A stretch of 64,000 bases of DNA from Brachybacterium sp. P6-10-X1 (lineage in GTDB: Bacteria > Actinomycetota > Actinomycetes > Actinomycetales > Dermabacteraceae): contig NZ_CP017297.1 in NCBI RefSeq assembly GCF_001969445.1, forward strand, positions 1 to 64,000. Direction: 5' to 3'. Under the pieces are notes generated by a model that was not told the origin of the DNA, did no database searches, and was given only the letters and a program-made list of their open reading frames with translations. Shown here piece by piece: positions 24,394 through 31,408 of the stretch (position 1 is its first letter; the number at the start of each line of letters is the position of its first letter). Made by a program: the position numbers and the translations under genes.

Positions 24394-25924
24394 CGGTCCC
24401 GCCGTCGTCCGGACCGTCCTCGCGATCACCGTCGGCGCCGCTGTCGTCGCCCTGGCCGCCGTCCTCGGCGGTCCCGTCCTGGCCGTCGTCGGCGGTGCCG
24501 GCGCCGCTGAGCAGCCGCTCCAGCTCGGCGTCGAAGTCGGTGGGGATCTCGACATCGGCCAGGGCATCGGCGGAGTCCGCCGCGGCGCTCTGCGGCGCCT
24601 GCGGACGCCCGGAGAGGACATCCGCGGTCGGCAGCAGGTCCGGGTGGTCCCACTTCGCTTCGCGGCCCTGCTCGCCCTCGGTGGCCAGCACGCTGTCCCA
24701 CCAGGCGAGGGCCTCGCGCACCCGTCGCGGACGCAGCTCGATGCCCACGGTGCGGGCGAGCATCTGCTCGGCCGGTCCGCCGGCGGCGCGGCGGCGACGC
24801 AGCACCTCGCGCATCGCCTCGAGCTCGGGGAGCTTGCCCTGGAGCGCCTGCGTGGTGACGTGATCGACCCACGACTCGACCAGCGCCAGGGTCGTGGCCA
24901 GCTCCTCGAGGGCGCGCTCCTGCGCGGCCCGCCGGGTGAACACGAACATCTCCTCCGGCCGACGCGCCTGCAGCGCCTGCGGGTCCGAGAGGTCCAGGCC
25001 GCGCACCATCTCGTCGAGCGCGTCGAGGTCCAGGGTGATCCCGCGCGCATAGTCCTCGATCGCGGAGAACAGGGCCTTGCCCAGCCATGGGGCGGCGCTG
25101 AACAGGGCGGTGTGGGCGATCTCGCGGGCCGACAGGAAGATGCGGGCGGCATCGGGATCCAGCGAGTGGTCGGCGATCAGGTCCTCGACATTGGCGGCGA
25201 CCAGGGCAGGTTCCCCGTCGCGGCCCAGCGGCAACGACAGGTCCGTGGTGCCCGAGACCTCGCGCGCCAACGAGCCGATCGCATGGCCGAACTGCACGCC
25301 GAACATGGTCCCGCCGATCCGCTCCATCATCGCGGCCGGATCGCCTCCCATGCCCATCGCGTCCTGGTCCATCCCGCTGAGCTCACCCATCTGCGAGGTG
25401 ATCGCCTCGCCGATGGCGCCGGACATGTACTTCGCGACCGGCTCGACGATCGTCTTCCAGTGCGGCAGCGTGCGGTGCAACCAGGTGCCGCGGCCGAACA
25501 CGCCCAGCTCCGCGCTCGGCACGTCGACCGCGATCACAGGGTCGAGCCAGAGGCGAGCCACCTGGGCGGCCCGGCGCAGCTCCTCCACCTGGGCGTTCGT
25601 GGGGCCCGGGTCCCCGGGGCTGCCGCTCGGCTCGGGGGCGCCGGGGATCGCCGCGCCGGCGGCCGTGCGGCGGGCGATGTCCTCCGCCATGTCCCAGTTC
25701 ACGGGGTTGTCGCCCTGGGCTGCGAACATGCTCTGCATCTGCGCGGCCGCGGCGCGCAACTGCGCCGGGTCCTGCGGCAGGTTCGCCTGCTCGGCGAGCG
25801 CGGACAGGTCCAAGCCGTCCAGCGCGCCCTCGGGGAGCGCGTCCCCGAAGGTCTCCTGCAGGAAGCGCCTCAGCGCTTCCTCGTCCATGTCACCGGGTCC
25901 GCCCGGGATCGGATCTTGGGTCAT
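24383..25924 (-). CDS. DUF2342/TIGR03624-type zincin-fold protein
   Basis: A 513-aa protein of the family usually named zinc-dependent metalloprotease or putative hydrolase. The conserved helical core is present (ESWVDHVTTQALQGKLPELEAMREVL and ELRPRRVREALAWWDSV). The position of the HExxH motif reads AREIAH, so the first His is Arg and catalysis is doubtful. The N-terminal 100 residues are Pro/Gln/Ala-rich and the last 60 are acidic, with repeated Asp/Gly. ATG 25924 is supported by GGAGGTGG. Its mycobacterial relative lies next to a PDZ protein, as here (divergent). Confidence 0.8.
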   Translation of the reverse strand: MTQDPIPGGPGDMDEEALRRFLQETFGDALPEGALDGLDLSALAEQANLPQDPAQLRAAAAQMQSMFAAQGDNPVNWDMAEDIARRTAAGAAIPGAPEPSGSPGDPGPTNAQVEELRRAAQVARLWLDPVIAVDVPSAELGVFGRGTWLHRTLPHWKTIVEPVAKYMSGAIGEAITSQMGELSGMDQDAMGMGGDPAAMMERIGGTMFGVQFGHAIGSLAREVSGTTDLSLPLGRDGEPALVAANVEDLIADHSLDPDAARIFLSAREIAHTALFSAAPWLGKALFSAIEDYARGITLDLDALDEMVRGLDLSDPQALQARRPEEMFVFTRRAAQERALEELATTLALVESWVDHVTTQALQGKLPELEAMREVLRRRRAAGGPAEQMLARTVGIELRPRRVREALAWWDSVLATEGEQGREAKWDHPDLLPTADVLSGRPQAPQSAAADSADALADVEIPTDFDAELERLLSGAGTADDGQDGTAEDGGQGDDSGADGDREDGPDDGGTGAR

Positions 25925-26012
25925 GGCCACCTCCAGCGGTCCGTCGGTGCTCCAGCGTACCGAGCGCGGCTGGATGGAGGGAGGGACGAGGCATCTGGGG
26001 CACAATGTCAGG

Positions 26013-27170
26013 GTGATAGACGAGCACTCCCGCCCCACCCGCATGCGGCGGGCCCGCGCGGCGGTCCGGCGGACGGTCGACGACGCCCAGCTCGCCCGCC
26101 CGGGGCTCGCGCTGGGGTCCATGGTGCTGCTGTGCCTGATGATCCTCGGCGGATCGCTGATGCCGGTGCCGTACGTCATCGAACGGCCCGGACCCGCGAT
26201 CGACGTGCTCGGCGAGTACGAGGACGAGCAGATCCTGGTGATCGACGGCGCCGAGACCCACGCCACCGACGGCGAGCTCATGATGACCACCGTCTCGGTC
26301 GACGGCGGGCCCGGCTACCGGGTCACCCCGGTCGAGGTGGTCGCCTCCTGGTTCGACCGCAGCCAGGCCGTCCTTCCCCGGGAGGCCGTCTTCCCCGCGG
26401 GCCAGACCCGCGAGGAGACGGTGCTGACCAACTCCGTGGCGATGAGCACCTCCCAGCAGGGAGCGGTGGCGGTGGCCCTGGACGAGCTGGGCATCGAGTA
26501 CGAGCCCGTGGTGATGGTCGGCGGCGTCGAGCAGGACGCCCCGGCCGACGGCGTCCTCGAGGGGGGCGACGTGGTCCTGTCCGTGAACGGATCCGCTGCC
26601 GAGACCGTCGAGGGGTACCGGGAGCTGGCGCGCGCCACCGAGGAGGGGGACGACGTGCAGATGCGCGTGCGGCGCGGCGAGGAGGTGCTCGATCTCGCGG
26701 TGCCCACCGAGGAGGTCGACGGAGCCCCCCGGATGGGGATCGTGCTGTCGGCCGGGTACGACTTCCCGATGGACGTGGAGATCACCGTCGGCGAGATCGG
26801 CGGACCCAGCGCCGGGATGATGTTCTCGCTGTCCGTGTACGACGAGCTGACCCCCGGGGCGCTGACCGGCGGGCACCGGATCGCCGGCACCGGGACCATC
26901 GACGCCGAGGGCGCCGTCGGCCCCATCGGAGGGATCCGGCAGAAGATGGTCGGGGCGCACGAATCCGACGCGGAGTTCTTCCTCGCGCCGAGCGAGAACT
27001 GCGACGAGGTCGTCGACTACGTGCCCGAGGGCATGGACGTCGTCGCGGTGACGGACTTCGAGGACGCCGTCGAGGCGAGCGAGACCATCGCCGACAGCGG
27101 TGACGCCGAAGGCTTGCCGACCTGCGAGGACGTCGTGTCACCGACCGCCCGGAGCGGGGAGGGGAGCTGA
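26013..27170 (+). CDS. PDZ domain, Lon-like (S16) membrane serine protease
   Basis: A 385-aa protein with one N-terminal membrane helix (about residues 28-50), a PDZ domain (about 160-230, GVLEGGDVVLSVNGSAAETVEGYREL) and a C-terminal Lon-like domain. The Ser-Lys dyad is visible: Ser266 in GGPSAGMM and Lys311 in GPIGGIRQKM. The active domain would face outward, suggesting quality control or processing at the cell surface. The GTG start at 26013 gives the family N-terminus; out-of-frame ATG 26005 does not. The stop overlaps the ATG of the HAD gene (TGATG). It matches the Rv3194c type. Confidence 0.9.
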   Translation: MIDEHSRPTRMRRARAAVRRTVDDAQLARPGLALGSMVLLCLMILGGSLMPVPYVIERPGPAIDVLGEYEDEQILVIDGAETHATDGELMMTTVSVDGGPGYRVTPVEVVASWFDRSQAVLPREAVFPAGQTREETVLTNSVAMSTSQQGAVAVALDELGIEYEPVVMVGGVEQDAPADGVLEGGDVVLSVNGSAAETVEGYRELARATEEGDDVQMRVRRGEEVLDLAVPTEEVDGAPRMGIVLSAGYDFPMDVEITVGEIGGPSAGMMFSLSVYDELTPGALTGGHRIAGTGTIDAEGAVGPIGGIRQKMVGAHESDAEFFLAPSENCDEVVDYVPEGMDVVAVTDFEDAVEASETIADSGDAEGLPTCEDVVSPTARSGEGS

Positions 27171-27859
27171 TGAGCAAGCGCCGTACCCGCCGCCCGCCGC
27201 GGCCCACCGTGGCGCTCGACTTCGGCGGGGTGCTCAGCGCCGGGCACGATCCCGTCCCGGACATCCACGAGCTGCTCGGCGGCGATGTCGAGGTCCTCGC
27301 CGCGGCCCTGTGGGCGCAGCGTCCCGCCTACGACGCGGGGACGGTCACCGCGGCGCAGTACTGGGGCGCCGTCGCCGCCGCCGTCGGCGTCGACCAGCTC
27401 AGCGAGGGAGAGGTCGAGGAGCTCCAGGAGGCCGACAACCGCTACTTCCTGCGGCTGGATCCCGCCGCCCGCGAGCTGATCCACGACCTCGCGCGCCACC
27501 GAGTGCGCCTGGTCCTGCTGTCCAACGCCTCGGTCTCCTTCGGCGAGGCGGTGCGCCGGGCCGACTGGTTCGAGGCCTTCTCCTTCGCCGTGATCTCCGG
27601 GGAGGAGCAGGTCGTCAAGCCCGATGCGGAGATCTACGAGATCCTGCTCGGCGCCCTGGCCCACGAGACCGGGGGAGTGTCGATCCCCTCGGCCGTGCTC
27701 TTCTTCGACGACCGCGAGGACAACGTCGACGCCGCGCGGGCCCTGGGCATCGACGCGCACCGCTGGCCGCGCAACGGCGACGAGCACCCCGAGGGCACCG
27801 AGCACGGCGCGGTGATGGCCCGCAGGGTGCTCGCCGAGCGGGGCGTCGATCTCGGCTGA
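27170..27859 (+). CDS. HAD superfamily hydrolase
   Basis: A 229-aa HAD-IA type protein. Motif I is DFGGVLS (nucleophile Asp17), motif II VLLSNAS, motif III with the Lys in VVKPDAEIY and motif IV FFDDREDN. The +2 residue after the nucleophile is Gly rather than the usual acid/base Asp. The DFGGVL form is common in the epoxide-hydrolase N-terminal-like subgroup, where substrate range is unclear, so a phosphatase is possible but unproven. It overlaps the stop of the PDZ protease by one base and is likely cotranscribed. Confidence 0.85.
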   Translation: MSKRRTRRPPRPTVALDFGGVLSAGHDPVPDIHELLGGDVEVLAAALWAQRPAYDAGTVTAAQYWGAVAAAVGVDQLSEGEVEELQEADNRYFLRLDPAARELIHDLARHRVRLVLLSNASVSFGEAVRRADWFEAFSFAVISGEEQVVKPDAEIYEILLGALAHETGGVSIPSAVLFFDDREDNVDAARALGIDAHRWPRNGDEHPEGTEHGAVMARRVLAERGVDLG

Positions 27860-27971
27860 CCGCTTGCGGGTACAGTCGGACACCGTGAGCCATCCCGCGC
27901 GGTGCCGATCGACGGCACGCCGGTGAGATCCCCCGACACCCCTTCGAAACCCCTCTGAACAGGAACTGACG

Positions 27972-29654
27972 TTGGCAGAGTTCATTTACACGATGTACAA
28001 GGCCCGCAAGGCCGTGGGAGACAAGGTCATCCTCGATGACGTCACCATGAGCTTCTACCCGGGCGCGAAGATCGGCATGGTCGGCCCCAACGGCGCCGGC
28101 AAGTCGACGATCCTGAAGATCATGGCGGGCCTGGACCAGCCCAGCAACGGCGAGGCCCGCCTCAGCCCCGGCTACAGCGTCGGCATCCTGCTGCAGGAGC
28201 CGCCGCTGGACGAGTCCAAGACGGTTCTGCAGAACGTCCAGGAGGGCATGGGCGACCTGTTCCAGAAGGTCCAGCGCTTCAACGCCATCGGCGAGGAGAT
28301 GGCCGAGCCCGATGCCGATTTCGACGCGCTGATGGCGGAGATGGGCACGCTCCAGACCGACATCGACGCGGCGAACGGCTGGGATCTCGACTCCCAGCTC
28401 GAGCAGGCGATGGACGCCCTGCGCTGCCCGCCCGGCGACGAGATGGTCACGCACCTCTCCGGCGGCGAGAAGCGTCGCGTGGCGCTGTGCAAGCTGCTGT
28501 TGGAGAAGCCCGACCTGCTGCTGCTGGACGAGCCCACCAACCACCTCGATGCCGAGAGCGTGCTCTGGCTCGAGCAGCACCTCCAGCAGTACGAGGGCGC
28601 CGTCATCGCGGTCACCCACGACCGCTACTTCCTCGACCACGTCGCCGAGTGGATCGCCGAGGTCGACCGCGGGCGCCTCATCGGCTACGAGGGCAACTAC
28701 TCCACCTACCTGGAGAAGAAGGAGGAGCGCCTGGCCGTCCAGGGCAAGAAGGACGCCAAGCTCGCCAAGCGCCTCAAGGAGGAGCTGGAGTGGGTCCGCT
28801 CCAACGCCAAGGGCCGCCAGGCGAAGTCCAAGTCGCGCCTGAACCGCTACGAGGAGATGGCCGCCGAGGCAGAGCGCACCCGCAAGCTCGACTTCGAGGA
28901 GATCACCATCCCGCCGGGCCCGCGGCTGGGCAACCAGGTCATCGAGGCCACCGACATCCGCAAGGGCTTCGGCGAGCGGATCCTCATCGAGGATCTCTCC
29001 TTCTCCCTGCCCCCGAACGGCATCGTCGGCGTCATCGGCCCCAACGGCGTCGGCAAGACCACACTGTTCAAGACCATCGTGGGCCTCGAGCCGCTCGACG
29101 ACGGCGAGCTGAAGGTCGGCCAGAGCGTCAAGATCAGCTACGTGGACCAGAACCGCGAGAACATCGACCCGGACAAGAACCTCTGGGAGGTCGTCTCCGG
29201 CGGTCACGACTTCATCCAGGTCGGCAAGGTCGAGATCCCCTCGCGCGCCTACGTCAGCCAATTCGGCTTCAAGGGCCCGGACCAGCAGAAGAAGGCCGGG
29301 GTGCTCTCCGGCGGCGAGCGCAACCGCCTGAACCTGGCGCTGACCCTCAAGCAGGGCGGCAACCTGCTGCTGCTGGACGAGCCGACCAACGACCTGGACG
29401 TGCAGACCCTCGGCTCCTTGGAGAACGCGCTGCTGGAGTTCCCGGGCTGCGCCGTGGTCGTCTCCCACGACCGCTGGTTCCTCGACCGGGTGGCCACGCA
29501 CATCCTGGCCTACGAGGGGACCGACGAGGACCCGGCTGCCTGGTACTGGTTCGAGGGCAACTTCGAGTCCTACCAGGAGAACAAGGTCGCGCGCCTGGGT
29601 GCGGAGGCCGCGCGCCCGCATCGCGTGACCTACCGTCGCCTCACCCGCGACTGA
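27972..29654 (+). CDS. ettA: Energy-dependent translational throttle protein EttA (ABC-F)
   Basis: A 560-aa ABC-F ATPase that binds the ribosomal E site and gates the first peptide bond according to ADP/ATP ratio. Two ATP-binding cassettes without membrane helices: Walker A GPNGAGKST and GPNGVGKTT, signatures LSGGEKRRVALC and LSGGERNRLNLA, and Walker B LLLLDEPTN twice. The EttA arm and P-site tether region lie between them (KKEERLAVQGKKDAKLAKRLKEELEW). The N-terminus AEFIYTMYKARKAVGDK is typical of EttA and separates it from resistance-type ABC-F. The start is TTG at 27972, with AGGAAC about six bases upstream. Confidence 0.95.
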   Translation: MAEFIYTMYKARKAVGDKVILDDVTMSFYPGAKIGMVGPNGAGKSTILKIMAGLDQPSNGEARLSPGYSVGILLQEPPLDESKTVLQNVQEGMGDLFQKVQRFNAIGEEMAEPDADFDALMAEMGTLQTDIDAANGWDLDSQLEQAMDALRCPPGDEMVTHLSGGEKRRVALCKLLLEKPDLLLLDEPTNHLDAESVLWLEQHLQQYEGAVIAVTHDRYFLDHVAEWIAEVDRGRLIGYEGNYSTYLEKKEERLAVQGKKDAKLAKRLKEELEWVRSNAKGRQAKSKSRLNRYEEMAAEAERTRKLDFEEITIPPGPRLGNQVIEATDIRKGFGERILIEDLSFSLPPNGIVGVIGPNGVGKTTLFKTIVGLEPLDDGELKVGQSVKISYVDQNRENIDPDKNLWEVVSGGHDFIQVGKVEIPSRAYVSQFGFKGPDQQKKAGVLSGGERNRLNLALTLKQGGNLLLLDEPTNDLDVQTLGSLENALLEFPGCAVVVSHDRWFLDRVATHILAYEGTDEDPAAWYWFEGNFESYQENKVARLGAEAARPHRVTYRRLTRD

Positions 29655-29668
29655 GCAGGGACGTCCCC

Positions 29669-29709
29669 GACACCGCCCCGCGACCGTCCGCCGGTCGTGG
29701 GGCGGTGTC
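29669..29709. terminator. 17-bp hairpin terminator after ettA
   Basis: Arms 29669-29685 and 29693-29709 pair with one G-U mismatch around a seven-base loop. It lies 14 bases after the ettA stop and 25 bases from the stop of the convergent sigma/anti-sigma-like gene. Confidence 0.75.
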
Positions 29710-29734
29710 GTCGGGCGGTGCCGCGGGCGGGCGA

Positions 29735-31273
29735 TCAGCCGCTCGCGTCGGGCGCCGGCAGCTCGGGGGCCAGACTCGCCACGATGCGGGTCGACGGGGT
29801 GCCGGACACGTTCTGCGGCGCCATCTCGCGCGTGACGACGAGGGACTCGGCCGTCCGCGGCGATGTGAAGCGGATCAGGCCGTCCCCGGAGATCTCCAGG
29901 ACGCCGAGGTCCTCCTGGACCCCGTCCGTGGTGCCCCACAGCTGCAGGACCTCGCCCTCATAGCCCCGCACACCCTCGGCGCGCACCGCGAGACCGTCCG
30001 TGGCGATCACCGCGGCCCAGTCGCCGTTGTCGCTGCGCCCGGACACGAGCTGGGCACCCGGATCGAGGCTGTACTGCGTCCAGGTGCTCGCGAACGCTTC
30101 CGTCAGGGCCTGCTCGCGCCGTGCGTCGATCAGGAAGGCGCCGAGGACGAGAGCCGCGATCAGGGCCAGGGCGGCGACGGAGCGGGGGACCCACGGACGG
30201 GAGCGGGAACCGGCCACGGCCTGTCCCGCGCGAGCGTTCTCCCGGCGCCGGCCGCGCCGTGAGCCGCGCACCTCGTCGGCCCTCCGGAAGGCGAAGGCGG
30301 GAGCGGGCGCCGGGTCGGGGTCCCGGTCGGCCCGGGGGGCATCGGCGCCCGGAGCGGGGGAGGACGCCGTGGCCGTGCTGCGGACCGCTCCGGGCACCGC
30401 CGGCGGCCCGACGGCTCGGCGCTGGGAATCCGTGCCCAGGACCGGGGTGGTGTATGTCCCGTGGTAGGCGGCTTCGGGATCGGAGCCGGCGCCCGCGGCG
30501 GGACGCGGCGCGCTGCCGAACCCTTCGAGCACCGCCCGGTGCAGGCCCTGCGAGGGTTCGGCGGCGGTGAGCAGGGTCAAGGAGGCCGCGGCCTCGATGG
30601 CGCGGCGGTGGATGCCCGCGCTCTCGGGATCGGTGGTGAGATCGCGCAGGCGACGCCGCTCCGGCTCCTCGGCCAGGGCCAGGGCATCCAGGGCGGCGAG
30701 GGCGCGGAGCTCGGAGGATCCCGCCCCGCCGAAGGGCACCAGCTGATCGAGCAGGTGGGCGAGGATCCCGGCCGCGTCGTCGCGCTCGGCGCCGCTGACC
30801 TCGAACCGTCCCTGGGCAGCGGACTCGGCGAGGGCGCGCTGCGCGGGCGGCAGCTCGAGAAGAGCACGCATCACGTCCATCTCCCGCCGATCGCGGGTGC
30901 GCTCCTCGGCACCATCGGGCGCGATCAGGGAGCGCACGTCCCCGCGGGGACGGGTGGCGACGGCCGCCCGACGGGCCCGGTCCAGCACCGCGGCCTCCCC
31001 GGGCAGGGCGCCGGCGGCGAGTTCGGCCGCGTCGCGCAGACTCGAACGCAGCACCGAGACGGTCACCCGGCTCCCTGCCGCCGAGGAGCCGGTGATGTGC
31101 ACGGCGAGGCCGTGGATGCGCGGACCGAGCACGTCGACCAGCGCGCTCGCCGCCCGCTGGTCGGCCGCGGCGGTGCGCCGCAGCAGTGTGCGGGTGGGAT
31201 CGGGACGCACTCCGAGGTCGACGGTGTCCTCCTCCACCACGGGCATCCCTCCGGTCCGTCCCTCACTGCCCAT
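29735..31273 (-). CDS. Degenerate sigma-like plus RskA-type anti-sigma fusion protein
   Basis: A 512-aa membrane protein. The N-terminal part resembles an ECF sigma factor: TLLRRTAAADQRAASALVDVLGPRIHGLAVHI is like region 2, and MRALLELPPAQRALAESAAQG like the start of region 4, but acidic -10 residues and the DNA-binding helix look lost. Next comes an anti-sigma-like helical segment (LRALAALDALALAEEPERRRL) without Zn-binding Cys, then a low-complexity linker, one membrane helix (about 363-382) and a C-terminal RskA-like domain (LQLWGTTDGVQEDLGVLEIS and MAPQNVSGTPSTRIVASLAP). The ATG at 31273 has GGGAGGG six bases upstream. No separate sigma gene is adjacent. Confidence 0.7.
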   Translation of the reverse strand: MGSEGRTGGMPVVEEDTVDLGVRPDPTRTLLRRTAAADQRAASALVDVLGPRIHGLAVHITGSSAAGSRVTVSVLRSSLRDAAELAAGALPGEAAVLDRARRAAVATRPRGDVRSLIAPDGAEERTRDRREMDVMRALLELPPAQRALAESAAQGRFEVSGAERDDAAGILAHLLDQLVPFGGAGSSELRALAALDALALAEEPERRRLRDLTTDPESAGIHRRAIEAAASLTLLTAAEPSQGLHRAVLEGFGSAPRPAAGAGSDPEAAYHGTYTTPVLGTDSQRRAVGPPAVPGAVRSTATASSPAPGADAPRADRDPDPAPAPAFAFRRADEVRGSRRGRRRENARAGQAVAGSRSRPWVPRSVAALALIAALVLGAFLIDARREQALTEAFASTWTQYSLDPGAQLVSGRSDNGDWAAVIATDGLAVRAEGVRGYEGEVLQLWGTTDGVQEDLGVLEISGDGLIRFTSPRTAESLVVTREMAPQNVSGTPSTRIVASLAPELPAPDASG

Positions 31274-31408
31274 CGGGCGCCCTCCCGTCCGTGCTGTGCT
31301 GATCTCGTGGCGCCGCGCCCCCACGCGGCGGGGACCATTATCTCAGGCGCGCGCCGCCGGTGCGGCCCGTCCACAGGGATGGGGGCCGGAGGTGGGTACC
31401 GTACGGTC

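Noticed and set aside
27972..29654. Antibiotic-resistance ABC-F protein controlled by WhiB7
   Set aside because: The N-terminus and arm match the housekeeping EttA type, and the gene lies about 5.6 kb from whiB7 with its own start region.
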